Translations under genes and position numbers: made by a program | In this document: piece by piece, positions 45,838 to 54,390 of the stretch | Layout: each line of letters starts with the position of its first letter | Numbering within the stretch: position 1 is the stretch's first letter | The notes under the pieces: generated by a model | Seen by the model: only the letters and a program-made list of their open reading frames with translations | The model's database searches: none | Told to the model about the DNA's origin: nothing | Origin: JAWPMT01 sp965242775 | GTDB lineage: Bacteria; Bacteroidota; Bacteroidia; Cytophagales; Cyclobacteriaceae | Direction: 5' to 3' | Assembly: GCA_965242775.1 (NCBI GenBank) | Contig: CBDETI010000022.1 | Coordinates: 496,001-560,000, forward strand | Length of the DNA stretch: 64,000 bases

Positions 45838-46334
45838 TTTACCTGGTCCTCAACTTATTTTCCTTAATGTCAATTCCTTCTGGGTATCCTACTCAGAAGG
45901 AAATTGATGTGGGGGGCATGGAGCTGACTTACTCCTGGCATGAGGATCAACTGATCTTCACCATAGATGTCCCCACCACAGGCTGGGCCGGGGTAGGTTT
46001 CAACACCAAAAATGACATTGCACATGCCGACTTGCTGCTTTTCCACATTGTGGATGATAAACCGGAAGCCCGTGATATGTACGTTGTGAAACCAGGTCAG
46101 CCTCAGGACGACCAGAAACTGGGCGGAACTTGTAATGTAAACATCCTCGAAAGCTGGGAAAAAGATGGTGAAACACATATTGTTTTCAGCATCCCAGCCA
46201 AGTCCCGGGATCCGTATGATTTCCAGCATACTCCTGACAAAGAGCTGTGGCTTATCCTCGCTTACTCTAACCATGACGATTTCGGGCATCATTCCCGAAT
46301 GCGACGACATGTCCCTTTTTCTTTTTCCAAATAA
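45834..46334 (+). CDS. Exported DOMON-domain protein
   Basis: 166 residues with a short hydrophobic leader. The body MELTYSWHEDQLIFTIDVPTTGWAGVGFN (partly quoted) with ADLLLFHIVDD and FQHTPDKELWLILAY follows the DOMON/cytochrome b561 regulatory-domain pattern, which binds heme or sugars. The ligand cannot be stated; Met and His residues are present. It overlaps the NTF2-like gene by 4 bp and precedes the sensor kinase by 17 bp, suggesting that all four genes act together. Confidence 0.72.
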   Translation: MIYLVLNLFSLMSIPSGYPTQKEIDVGGMELTYSWHEDQLIFTIDVPTTGWAGVGFNTKNDIAHADLLLFHIVDDKPEARDMYVVKPGQPQDDQKLGGTCNVNILESWEKDGETHIVFSIPAKSRDPYDFQHTPDKELWLILAYSNHDDFGHHSRMRRHVPFSFSK

Positions 46335-46351
46335 GTCCTTAAACTGCAACC

Positions 46352-47407
46352 ATGCTCGGGGTTTCGAGAAAAACACTTGCTTATAGTTTCCTGATCTGGT
46401 CAGTGGTGGCTGTTTTCACCTCCACCCAGTTGTACCTGCGCACATGGCACGAGGGAGGTGGCAACACCTGGTGGGCATTTCTGAAGATCCAATTGCTTGT
46501 TTGGTGGCTTTGGGGCCTGTTAAGTCCTTTGATTTTCTGGCTGGGGCGGAATTTTCGGTTTGATAAAAATACCTTTTGGCGGGGGCTCGCAGTACACCTT
46601 CCAGCCTCACTTGTAATAGTCGGCACCTATTTGGCCGCCTATTCGCTGATCTGGAACGTGGATCAAGGTGAGGTCAATGCCGTGGCATTTTCGGGTTTGT
46701 TTACCGTCTTGTTTCTGAACCTCTTCCACTGGCACTTTTTTATTTACATGGGGATCATCGGTTTTGTCCATGCCCAGTTATATTTCGAGGAGCTAAAAGA
46801 AAAGGAAGTAAAGGGTTTGATCCTGGAAAAGGAGCTTCTGGCCAGCCACCTTAACTTCCTAAAAACTCAGATTCAGCCTCATTTCCTCTTCAATACCCTC
46901 AATGGGATCGTGAGCTCCATCCGGCAAGGCAAGTCCCAAACTGCCAGTGACATGACCACCGAACTCAGTGAACTTTTGAGGATCTCTTTAAATAGCTCAG
47001 AAAAACAGTTTACCACACTGGAACAGGAATTACACTATGTAAAAACTTATCTGGCTATCGAAAAGCATCGCTTTAAAAACCTGGAGGTGACTTATGACAT
47101 TGAAGATCGTCTTCTGAATAGTGAAATTCCTCACTTTTTGCTTCAACCAATCGTTGAAAATGCGATCAAGCACGGGATTTCTAAAAAATCGGAAGCAAAG
47201 CAGATTAAGATCCGAGTTGGTATAAGCGATGAAAATCTTATGATTGAGATCTTCAATGAAGGCCCGGCTTTTAAAGAAAGAAAGGAGGGCATTGGCCTAT
47301 CAAATGTCAAACGACGCATGGCTTCATTGTATGGCCAGTTGGCTAGATTTAAGATCATGGGGTCGCAACAAGGTACAATGGTTCAAATACAACTTCCTTT
47401 GGTTTGA
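46352..47407 (+). CDS. LytS-type sensor histidine kinase
   Basis: 351 residues. Four membrane helices at about 8-28, 40-60, 75-100 and 115-140 form the sensor. The His_kinase domain has QIQPHFLFNTLN with H177 as the phosphorylation site, followed by an ATPase domain with VENAIKHG (N box) and KEGIGLSNVKRRM (G box). There is no separate periplasmic domain, so the signal is probably sensed in the membrane. The stop overlaps the response regulator start. The upstream NTF2-like and DOMON genes may provide or bind the signal. Confidence 0.92.
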   Translation: MLGVSRKTLAYSFLIWSVVAVFTSTQLYLRTWHEGGGNTWWAFLKIQLLVWWLWGLLSPLIFWLGRNFRFDKNTFWRGLAVHLPASLVIVGTYLAAYSLIWNVDQGEVNAVAFSGLFTVLFLNLFHWHFFIYMGIIGFVHAQLYFEELKEKEVKGLILEKELLASHLNFLKTQIQPHFLFNTLNGIVSSIRQGKSQTASDMTTELSELLRISLNSSEKQFTTLEQELHYVKTYLAIEKHRFKNLEVTYDIEDRLLNSEIPHFLLQPIVENAIKHGISKKSEAKQIKIRVGISDENLMIEIFNEGPAFKERKEGIGLSNVKRRMASLYGQLARFKIMGSQQGTMVQIQLPLV

Positions 47408-48159
47408 GCATCAGGGTAATCATTGTTGATGACGAAGATGATGCCAGAGAGTTGCTCAAAATTCACCTACAACGGCATCAACAGATTGATGTGGTTGGAG
47501 AAGCAACTAATGGTCAAGAAGCTATCGCTCAAATTACCTCACAGCAGCCTGACCTGATCTTTCTGGATATTCAAATGCCGGAACTCAGTGGGCTGGAGGT
47601 TGTGGAGCAAATTTCCAACACGCCACAGGTTATTTTTATTACAGCGTATGACGAATTCGCGGTAAGCGCCTTCGAATTGCACGCGCTTGATTATTTGCTT
47701 AAGCCTTTCTCCGAAAAGCGTTTTGACGAGGCAGTGGGCCGTGCGATTGACCAATTGACACGCGGTGAAAATCCCCAAGACCTTTATCTCGCGCTCCTGG
47801 AAGAATTAAAAGGGGACCATCGAACCAAGTACTTAAATCGGCTCTCTTACAAGCAAGGTTTGAAAACAATCCTAGTCGATGTTGAAGACATTCTTTTTAT
47901 TGAAGCGGCCGATCAATATGTAGAAGTACATACCGTCGAAAAAACACACCTCATCCGTCAAAGTATGGATTTCCTGGAGGAGCGGTTAGAACCAAATACG
48001 TTTTTTAGAACTCACCGCTCGGCGATCGTAAGATTGAGTGAAGTCAGTTCACTGGAACAATATGAACCCAAAAATGCCCTGGTCCACTTAAAAAGCGGAA
48101 AGAAGGTCAAACTAAGCCAAAGTCGAAAATTGCTATTCCAATCGAAACTGGGACTCTAA
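47404..48159 (+). CDS. LytTR-type response regulator
   Basis: 251 residues from a TTG at 47404 that overlaps the kinase stop (TTGA). The receiver domain (1-120) has the acidic pair D9/D10 and the phosphoacceptor D55 in LIFLDIQMPE. The LytTR DNA-binding domain is at about 145-250 (IEAADQYVEVHT, FFRTHRSAIV). It would activate genes when phosphorylated by the kinase. The TTG start is supported by coupling and by the next codons SIRVIIVDDE. Confidence 0.92.
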   Translation: MSIRVIIVDDEDDARELLKIHLQRHQQIDVVGEATNGQEAIAQITSQQPDLIFLDIQMPELSGLEVVEQISNTPQVIFITAYDEFAVSAFELHALDYLLKPFSEKRFDEAVGRAIDQLTRGENPQDLYLALLEELKGDHRTKYLNRLSYKQGLKTILVDVEDILFIEAADQYVEVHTVEKTHLIRQSMDFLEERLEPNTFFRTHRSAIVRLSEVSSLEQYEPKNALVHLKSGKKVKLSQSRKLLFQSKLGL

Positions 48160-48187
48160 TCCTGTCACGGACAAATCATAGAATAAG

Positions 48188-48223
48188 CTATTCCATACGA
48201 CTATTCCAAGACGGCCACGTGGC
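48188..48223 (+). repeat. Short repeats in the gap after the response regulator gene
   Basis: CTATTCCA appears twice (48188-48195, 48201-48208), 13 bp apart, followed by the perfect palindrome GCCACGTGGC at 48214-48223. Paired short repeats at this spacing can be LytTR-type sites, but the bases do not match the known consensus. Possible promoter control for the gene at 48290. Confidence 0.3.
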
Positions 48224-48289
48224 TGTTAATAACCTGTTAAAAGGGACCATTGACAGTACTTCCGCCCCGGGATTGACGACATTGTACAA

Positions 48290-48742
48290 ATGAAAAATTT
48301 AGTTCTCATAATCTCCTTTACGCTTGGCGTTAATCTCGCGTCTTCGCAAGACTGGAAAATGGTGTATCATCATGACAAAGACGGCAACGCCGTTGAAGGA
48401 AGCCTTTCAGAATTGATCCAGGCAGTATACGATGGCCAGGAGGTACGGATGGCCTGGTGGAGCGCCAAAAACGATCAGGGTGTGTCGAGGGTCTACCACC
48501 TGGCCGACGCTGCATTCCTGACTATCATGAGTGATTCTATCGTAATGGCCCAAATAAGACCTATCTATGGTCAAACTCCGGATTTTTCAGCGTACAATAT
48601 CACATTAAAAGAAAACCTCGAATGGGTGGCCATTGGCGGAACCAACGGCAAGAGCGACGCGATGATGCGTAATATGGTTACCGGGGAAATCGTGGGGCAC
48701 AACGCCAGACAGACTGCCCGAAAATGGTACGTGAAAAAGTAA
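48290..48742 (+). CDS. Secreted hypothetical protein
   Basis: 150 residues with signal peptide KNLVLIISFTLGVNLASSQ. The mature part reads WKMVYHHDKDGNAVEGSLSELIQAV, QEVRMAWWSAK and LENLEWVAIGGTNGKSDAMMRN (partly quoted). It resembles small exported proteins adjacent to regulators in Bacteroidota but I recognise no family. Position after the LytTR gene makes it a candidate target; the gap between them holds short repeats. Confidence 0.65.
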   Translation: MKNLVLIISFTLGVNLASSQDWKMVYHHDKDGNAVEGSLSELIQAVYDGQEVRMAWWSAKNDQGVSRVYHLADAAFLTIMSDSIVMAQIRPIYGQTPDFSAYNITLKENLEWVAIGGTNGKSDAMMRNMVTGEIVGHNARQTARKWYVKK

Positions 48743-48774
48743 AAAGCAGAGGCAATGGATCGCTCTTTTTTATT

Positions 48775-48811
48775 TTAGACATAGTATTTAGATATTTGTC
48801 TAATTATCTAA
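48775..48811 (+). promoter_or_regulatory. Four TTAGAYA half-sites upstream of the SdpR-like gene
   Basis: TTAGACA (48775-48781) and TTAGATA (48788-48794) in direct orientation are matched by TGTCTAA (48797-48803) and TATCTAA (48805-48811) inverted. This gives two interleaved 7-bp inverted repeats. They end 4 bp before the ATG at 48815. ArsR/SdpR-type repressors bind such sites, so this is a likely autorepressor operator. Confidence 0.6.
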
Positions 48812-48814
48812 TCA

Positions 48815-49075
48815 ATGAATCTTGTATTTAAGGCACTCAATGATCCAACACGTCGGCAGATCCTCAATTTGCTAAAGAACGGTGATTTGAATGCAGGCGA
48901 GATTGCAGAGCACTTCGACATGACCAAGCCCAGCATATCACATCATCTGGATATACTGCATCAGGCTAGCCTGGTTTCGAAAACGAAAGAGGGGCAATTC
49001 CTGATTTACTCACTTAATACTACGGTCGTAGAAGAGCTTTTTCAATGGGTTTATGATCTAAATAAAAAAAGATGA
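48815..49075 (+). CDS. ArsR/SdpR-type autorepressor
   Basis: 86 residues. LVFKALNDPTRRQILNLLKNGDLNAGEIAEHFDMTKPSISHHLDIL is the ArsR winged-helix pattern (partly quoted). It lacks obvious metal-binding cysteines, as in SdpR. In Bacillus, SdpR represses the sdpRI operon and is sequestered by SdpI bound to toxin SdpC. Its stop overlaps the SdpI-like start by 4 bp. The half-site cluster directly upstream supports autoregulation. Confidence 0.88.
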   Translation: MNLVFKALNDPTRRQILNLLKNGDLNAGEIAEHFDMTKPSISHHLDILHQASLVSKTKEGQFLIYSLNTTVVEELFQWVYDLNKKR

Positions 49076-49731
49076 AGACTAATATATTTAAGGAATTACC
49101 ACTCTGGGCGTTGATTGCTTTCCCTTTTGTGTACCTGTATCTCCGTTGGGATCAACTCCCCGACAGGGTGGCACTTCACTACAATGCCCGCGGGGACGCA
49201 GATCGGTGGGGTGACAAGTCTGAAATGGTCTGGATATTTGCCGTTGCGCTGATCGGAAGTTACCTGATCCTTCTGATTGCGCGATCCATCGATCCCAAGA
49301 AAAAACTCAGCTCGATGGGGCCCAAGTTTTATATGATCAGGTTGCTATTAGTTCTATTATTGTCCGCGATATTCTCGATGATGATCTACAGCCAAACCTC
49401 CGGAAATATGAACCTCCCCAATGGAACTTATTTGATTCTTGGCGTGCTCTTCATCTTTCTTGGAAACTACTTCAGAAGTTTAAAACCTAACTATTTCATT
49501 GGCTTTCGGACGCCATGGACTTTGGAAAGTGAGGTAGTATGGCGTAAAACCCACAGATACAATAGCGTCGTGTGGATGATAGGTGGCTCCTCGCTGGTAC
49601 TGACAAATTTGATACTTCAAACCGCGGTGGCCAGTCCTGTTAATATGTTTATTATCGGACTGATGATCGTGATCCCTATCGGTTATTCCTATTGGCAATA
49701 TCGCCTGGAGGAGAAGCAATCTGGCGCTTGA
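49072..49731 (+). CDS. SdpI-like membrane protein (DUF1648)
   Basis: 219 residues with about six membrane helices. The N-terminal LPDRVALHYNARGDADRWGDK is the DUF1648 motif (about 30-50) and the C-terminal half has FRSLKPNYFIGFRTPWTLE, typical of the SdpI family. In Bacillus SdpI gives immunity to SdpC toxin and acts as a signal receiver. No toxin gene is seen in this window, so here the pair may sense envelope-active compounds. Translationally coupled to the repressor gene. Confidence 0.85.
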   Translation: MKTNIFKELPLWALIAFPFVYLYLRWDQLPDRVALHYNARGDADRWGDKSEMVWIFAVALIGSYLILLIARSIDPKKKLSSMGPKFYMIRLLLVLLLSAIFSMMIYSQTSGNMNLPNGTYLILGVLFIFLGNYFRSLKPNYFIGFRTPWTLESEVVWRKTHRYNSVVWMIGGSSLVLTNLILQTAVASPVNMFIIGLMIVIPIGYSYWQYRLEEKQSGA

Positions 49732-49735
49732 CCGC

Positions 49736-50176
49736 CTACGGTACTTTTACCATCGTGTACCTAAATCCATCACCGTTGCCTCCAAGCACCGCCACCTGTA
49801 TTGTGCGCTCGTTGACGAAAACATACTGGATCTTCTGGGGGAAATCGTGTTCGGGATTTTCAAAACTTAGCCCTTTTTCGAAAGCCCTATTCCAAGTGAA
49901 AGGGATAACGGCGCCCTTATTCTGATCCGGAACCCTCGCCTCGTAGAAAACGTCTTCGCCTACTCTTCTAATAGACAACTCCTCCTTTAGTACTTCCTGA
50001 CCATTTACCAATTTGAATGCGCGGCCAATCAAATTGCCATCCTCTCCTTCCGACCACACTTCAAATGTTTGCTTATCCTCCACCTGCCACTTTCCCGAAA
50101 ACTGTCTAAACGAATCTTGCGAGTGCGCAACTCCCCAGCCCAAAAAGATCAGTACCAATGTATAGAAGTTCCTCAT
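49736..50176 (-). CDS. Exported DUF6265-like protein
   Basis: 146 residues from the ATG at 50176, which gives signal peptide MRNFYTLVLIFLGWGVAHS; the longer upstream frame lacks a good start. The mature part has FRQFSGKWQVEDKQTFEVWSE and FENPEHDFPQKIQYVF, the conserved pattern of DUF6265 (lipocalin-like). It probably binds a small ligand in the periplasm. Convergent with the SdpI-like gene, 4 bp apart. Confidence 0.8.
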   Translation of the reverse strand: MRNFYTLVLIFLGWGVAHSQDSFRQFSGKWQVEDKQTFEVWSEGEDGNLIGRAFKLVNGQEVLKEELSIRRVGEDVFYEARVPDQNKGAVIPFTWNRAFEKGLSFENPEHDFPQKIQYVFVNERTIQVAVLGGNGDGFRYTMVKVP

Positions 50177-50339
50177 CACGTCACGTTTTTTTGCTAACCT
50201 AGGCACTTTGAGGCAGTTGACCTTAGAAATGACAGATTCAATACCAGGCGTTTGGTTTATGTCGGATGAGGAGATCATTTTGTCCTCCTGACGCATCTTC
50301 AATATCCTGTTTCCTTTTACTTGATAAACTACTGCCACA

Positions 50340-51206
50340 ATGAAGTGTATTTTGATGCTCGTTTTCATGTTTGGCCCCATGACCATCCTTGGCCAGGGAG
50401 TGGAAAAAAACCTGACAAACCATCCTTCCAGCGACAGGTACGCATCTTACTCACCCAACGGTGAGAATATTTTGTTTGAGTCTAACAGGTCGGGTGACTG
50501 GGAAGTTTTTGTGATGGATAAAAATGGCGACAACCTACTTCAACTGACCACCGGAGGCAATAACCGCAGGCCCTCCTGGCATCCCATTGAAGAAAAGATC
50601 TTATTCGAAGTTGAACGGGATAGTATGCAGGGGCTTTTTGAACTCGATTTTCCCTCAAAAAGAATTAACCTACTGTGCTGGGCCCCAATTAAGACGGCCT
50701 ACTTATTTGCCCGGTACGCGCCCAATGGTAAAAGTATTGCATTGAGCCATCGGCTTGACGATCACAAAAGTCAACTACTGATCATGGACAATGAAGGGAT
50801 GGTCCAGGACACGTTGGTAAGTGGAGTTGCCAGGACATACTTTCCCGGATGGTCACCGGAAGGTGCGAGCGTGGTATTCCACTCTCGGATGGATACAAAC
50901 AACGAAGACGATGAAATCTACACAATGCACCTCCCCTCACGCACACTGACCCGGCTCACCTATTGGTCCCGCCACAACTTTTGCCCCAGTTGGGCTCCCA
51001 GCGGTCAAAAAATTGCTTATGTCACCAGTATAGAAGGCACCAGGCCTGAAATCTACATTATGGACAGGCAAGGCAAAGCTCAACAGCGGGTAACCTTCAA
51101 CCAGGATGGGGACACATTACCAAACTGGTCTCCAACCACCAACGAACTCTTGATAACCGCTTACAGACAAGGAAATTTTGAGATTGTTAAGATCAGCCTG
51201 GAGTGA
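50340..51206 (+). CDS. Secreted TolB-like beta-propeller protein
   Basis: 288 residues with signal peptide MKCILMLVFMFGPMTILGQ. At least five PD40-type repeats are visible: YSPNGENILFESNRSGDWEVF, HPIEEKILFEVERD, YAPNGKSIALSHR, WSPEGASVVFHSR and WAPSGQKIAYVTS (the first partly quoted). These build a propeller like that of TolB or of the tricorn N-terminus. There is no enzymatic domain. Likely a periplasmic protein-interaction module. Convergent with the TPR gene. Confidence 0.85.
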   Translation: MKCILMLVFMFGPMTILGQGVEKNLTNHPSSDRYASYSPNGENILFESNRSGDWEVFVMDKNGDNLLQLTTGGNNRRPSWHPIEEKILFEVERDSMQGLFELDFPSKRINLLCWAPIKTAYLFARYAPNGKSIALSHRLDDHKSQLLIMDNEGMVQDTLVSGVARTYFPGWSPEGASVVFHSRMDTNNEDDEIYTMHLPSRTLTRLTYWSRHNFCPSWAPSGQKIAYVTSIEGTRPEIYIMDRQGKAQQRVTFNQDGDTLPNWSPTTNELLITAYRQGNFEIVKISLE

Positions 51207-51209
51207 TCC

Positions 51210-52202
51210 TCAATTTTTCGATCCATCAATTACCCGTCCACTTTTGAAAAATGCCACCCAATCCGAAACTGTTTCTTCAGGGATCTCCGGTTCGTACAAG
51301 GCACGGTAGTTGGAATAGAGGTGGGTCGGGCTTTTAACAATATGCCAAAGTAGCGACTCGCTTTTCTTCTGGTCCAGTACCTCCTCACACTCCACGGTGA
51401 ATATAATGGACGGATAAGGATCTTCGTAGCTTTCGACCTGAGTCAGTTGCGCATCAGGGCACGCTTGCTTGGAAGCCTCGTATGTCCAGTCCCTGAGCGC
51501 CTCCAGGGAAACATCTGCCAAAATAGGCCGTGATTGCATAGATCCTACTTCCGACCAGAATTTCGGCTCCGTATCACCCCGGGCGTACTCCACGGTTTTT
51601 ACATGTCCGTCACTACCTTCAGACACCATCCGCCACTGTTCCTCGAAAGGCCAATCTAACCAGAAGTATTCTGCAGCGATCATATCAGCACAAAATTGAG
51701 CCAGATATTCACCTGCATATGAATCCCCTAATTGCCTGGCGCGATGCCAGTCTTCGCAAGCTTTGGTTGACTGATTGCCCAGACGCAACAACTTGCCACG
51801 GAGTACCAACGCATTTGGAAATGCCTCTTCCTGCTCAATCAGAGCGTCAAGGTCTTGAATAGCTGCTTGAGGCTTTTGCTGGCTCACCAGAACGGTGGCC
51901 CTGGCATAATAGGCATCTGAGAAGGTCGGGTCGCTTTCGATTGCCTTACTAAAGTCGGCATAAGCTCCTTTTTTCTGTCCTACTTTTAATTTCATATGGC
52001 CCCGATGAAAATAGGCCGGCGCATAATCGTATTTGCCAATGGCTTTGTTAAACAGAGTATAAGCCGATTGCTGCTTGTCGACGGCTAACTTCTCAAGCCC
52101 TTTCCTGACATACTCCTCTGCGGTTGTCTGCCCCCAAAGCGATACGGAAATCAGCAAGAAAAAGAGTGAAGTAAGTATGCGCATATGTCTAGGGATTTTC
52201 AT
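51210..52202 (-). CDS. Secreted tetratricopeptide-repeat protein
   Basis: 330 residues with a signal peptide (RILTSLFFLLISVSLWGQ). ATG codons at 52202 and 52184 are both possible starts. Residues 30-170 hold about four TPR units (AYTLFNKAIGKYDYAPAYFHRG, AYADFSKAIESDPTFSDAYYARA; partly quoted). The C-terminal half contains no motif I know. It is probably a periplasmic scaffold. Divergent from the erythromycin esterase-like gene. Confidence 0.8.
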   Translation of the reverse strand: MKIPRHMRILTSLFFLLISVSLWGQTTAEEYVRKGLEKLAVDKQQSAYTLFNKAIGKYDYAPAYFHRGHMKLKVGQKKGAYADFSKAIESDPTFSDAYYARATVLVSQQKPQAAIQDLDALIEQEEAFPNALVLRGKLLRLGNQSTKACEDWHRARQLGDSYAGEYLAQFCADMIAAEYFWLDWPFEEQWRMVSEGSDGHVKTVEYARGDTEPKFWSEVGSMQSRPILADVSLEALRDWTYEASKQACPDAQLTQVESYEDPYPSIIFTVECEEVLDQKKSESLLWHIVKSPTHLYSNYRALYEPEIPEETVSDWVAFFKSGRVIDGSKN

Positions 52203-52317
52203 TGAAACACCAGATCATCCGTACCCCCGTACCCAAAAAACTCGAAAGGTGCCCTATAACGTAGAAACCCTGGAAAATTTTTGTTGTCTTTTTCATACTA
52301 CTAACGCAATACTTTCT

Positions 52318-53538
52318 ATGCTAACCTTCGATAAAATAATGTACGTTTTGCCTTACGCACTGCTATTCTTTTGTTGCTCCTCCCAGGCTCAGGTGATCAG
52401 CCAGAAGCAGCAGGATTTCATGAGGCAACAAATGGTATTTTCTGACGAACAAGGTGCTTTTGATCAGGCAGCTTTAGCAAAAATTGCCGCAGAGATAAAA
52501 CCCTACCAGTTGGTTCTCCTGGGTGAACCAAACCATGGTTCAAAGGAGGTATTCAGCTCCCGTAACGAACTAGTCAAATATCTGCATTCAGAACTTGGTT
52601 TTGATGTGATCCTATTGGAGGCTGGAATAGGGGAAGTCGCTGCAGGAGCCGGTTCCACTCGGGGACTATGGTCTGCGATGTTTGGGGGGTGGAGGACACT
52701 TGAGTTCAAAGAACTCTTCGACTACAGCACACAACACAACATCGAGGTGGCCGGGTTTGATGTTCAACGGACCAGCGGAGGATTTAAGCAGCTGCTGGGG
52801 CGCGTGGCGGCACCGATTGACTCCTCCAGGTGGGCGTCGATCGAAGAGCAATTTGGTCAGGTACAAAAACTGCTGCGAAAGGGTCAGGATATGGACGCGA
52901 TAAAAGAAAAAACCGAAACGCTAATTACAGATTATCAAAAGCTCCGGGAAAGCTTGGAAGTCCTCGCTCCCAGTGAAGACCTTCAAATGGCAGACAGGAC
53001 CCTTCACAACAGGATCCAATTCCTAACCTACATGCTCGAGTTCCGGTTAGACCGTGATTGGAGTAAAAGATGGGCCGCCCGAGATAGGGTTATGGCAGAA
53101 AATGTGCAATGGCTGTTAAAAAATCGCTATGGAGGCAGAAAGGTGATAATCATTGGACACAACTTTCATATCTCTAAATACAGTGCTAATGAAGAAGTTA
53201 TGGGAGAATTCCTAAGAAACGAACTGGATCAACCCATGTTCCACATAGGTACTTTTTCCGGTACGGGCGTATACGCCAACAATGGCGGAGAACCCGAGGC
53301 GTTGAGTCCTCCTGATAGCTTGCGACTGGATGTCAAGCATTTTATTTTGGACATGCAGAGACCCATGGGATTTGTCTCCATACCCAAACGTGCAACCGCC
53401 GGCAGCGATTGGCTTAATCAGACGTTGATCGTTAACGATTCATTCATCGATTTAAGACGTTCCAATACCTTGATACCTTCCAGGCATTTTGATGCGCTCT
53501 TACTCATTAGGCAGTCATCGATGCCATCAAAGCCTTGA
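52318..53538 (+). CDS. Secreted erythromycin esterase-like protein
   Basis: 406 residues from the ATG at 52318 (another ATG at 52339 also leaves a signal peptide). The esterase motif G-E70-P-N-H73-G and the late G-H281-N-F-H284 give the acidic and His residues characteristic of Ere-type and related hydrolases. DVILLEAG and the helical middle region agree. Members hydrolyse macrolide lactones or other esters; many environmental homologues have unknown substrates, so resistance should not be assumed. The stop overlaps the convergent LytTR gene by 12 bp. Confidence 0.85.
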   Translation: MLTFDKIMYVLPYALLFFCCSSQAQVISQKQQDFMRQQMVFSDEQGAFDQAALAKIAAEIKPYQLVLLGEPNHGSKEVFSSRNELVKYLHSELGFDVILLEAGIGEVAAGAGSTRGLWSAMFGGWRTLEFKELFDYSTQHNIEVAGFDVQRTSGGFKQLLGRVAAPIDSSRWASIEEQFGQVQKLLRKGQDMDAIKEKTETLITDYQKLRESLEVLAPSEDLQMADRTLHNRIQFLTYMLEFRLDRDWSKRWAARDRVMAENVQWLLKNRYGGRKVIIIGHNFHISKYSANEEVMGEFLRNELDQPMFHIGTFSGTGVYANNGGEPEALSPPDSLRLDVKHFILDMQRPMGFVSIPKRATAGSDWLNQTLIVNDSFIDLRRSNTLIPSRHFDALLLIRQSSMPSKP

Positions 53539-54330
53539 CCTGAGGTTATCCTTGTACTTGCGCCCAATCGGAATTTTGTCACCAGCAATCCAAACCTCGG
53601 AAGCACTCATTTTTGCGATTAGCATCTGATTGACGATATAGGATTTATGGCACCTCACAAACTGATCGGGTAAACGTCTTTCCAGGTCAGTTAGGCTTAT
53701 TCGTTCCAGTATTTTGTGGTCCTGTGTGTGGAATACAGCGTAATTGCCTTCGCTCTCGATATATCGCAAATCTTGTGGGTCGAGATACACTTTTTCATGA
53801 CCGTTGTTGACATGGATCTTTTCCGGTGGTCGTTGCTCACTGCGCCAGCCTATGATCGCCCCAAACACCAATGATGACAAATAGAAGAGTATACCATTCA
53901 TGATAAAAGGGCCATAAATGGCTTCCCGCATAAATTCACCGGATATAGCTCCGTAGAAATAGATGTAATAGCCAATATCAAAAAGCGCTTCGACCAAAGA
54001 AGTACCGGCTAGCAACAACATCGAAATTAGGAGAAATAAGCCTGGGGTCTCCCGCAGTAATTTCCCGACAAGGCAAGCGGTTCCGTAAAAGATGAAGATG
54101 TTGATCGGCAATCCGTAAACGGTTGGCAATAGCAGCGAGTAGTCTCTCCCCTGAAATATGCCAATCGTAAAATCCAGGGCCGGAATGTTCACCCAAATCG
54201 CCAGCCCTATCCAAACAATTGCGTGAGTCCACCGCCCCCAAGGCTTGAGTTGAGACCAAAGCTCCTTTATCGACGTGGGCAAATGCCAAAGTTGTTCAAA
54301 TACAATATCAAGTCGTTTGTACCTCGACAT
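53527..54330 (-). CDS. Membrane LytTR-domain regulator
   Basis: 267 residues from the ATG at 54330. Four membrane helices at about 30-50, 65-85, 95-120 and 135-160 are followed by a LytTR DNA-binding domain at about 175-267 (YLDPQDLRYIESEGNYAVFHT, partly quoted; FVRCHKSYIVN). No receiver domain is present, so it may sense a membrane signal directly. Divergent from the serine hydrolase gene by 60 bp and may control it. Confidence 0.88.
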   Translation of the reverse strand: MSRYKRLDIVFEQLWHLPTSIKELWSQLKPWGRWTHAIVWIGLAIWVNIPALDFTIGIFQGRDYSLLLPTVYGLPINIFIFYGTACLVGKLLRETPGLFLLISMLLLAGTSLVEALFDIGYYIYFYGAISGEFMREAIYGPFIMNGILFYLSSLVFGAIIGWRSEQRPPEKIHVNNGHEKVYLDPQDLRYIESEGNYAVFHTQDHKILERISLTDLERRLPDQFVRCHKSYIVNQMLIAKMSASEVWIAGDKIPIGRKYKDNLRSRL

Positions 54331-54390
54331 TATCAGACAGCCCTCATTGGCCGTTTTTTGAGTGCATTCAAAATTCAAAAACTCAAATCA

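Noticed and set aside
50177..50386. Upstream extension of the DUF6265-like protein
   Set aside because: It would bury the signal peptide internally and run over the divergent propeller gene start.
52075..52317. Upstream extension of the erythromycin esterase-like frame
   Set aside because: It would overlap the divergent TPR gene and remove the signal peptide from the N-terminus. The ATG at 52318 is better.
52318..53538. Macrolide resistance gene
   Set aside because: The motifs show the hydrolase family only; environmental homologues act on other esters and there is no mobile context.
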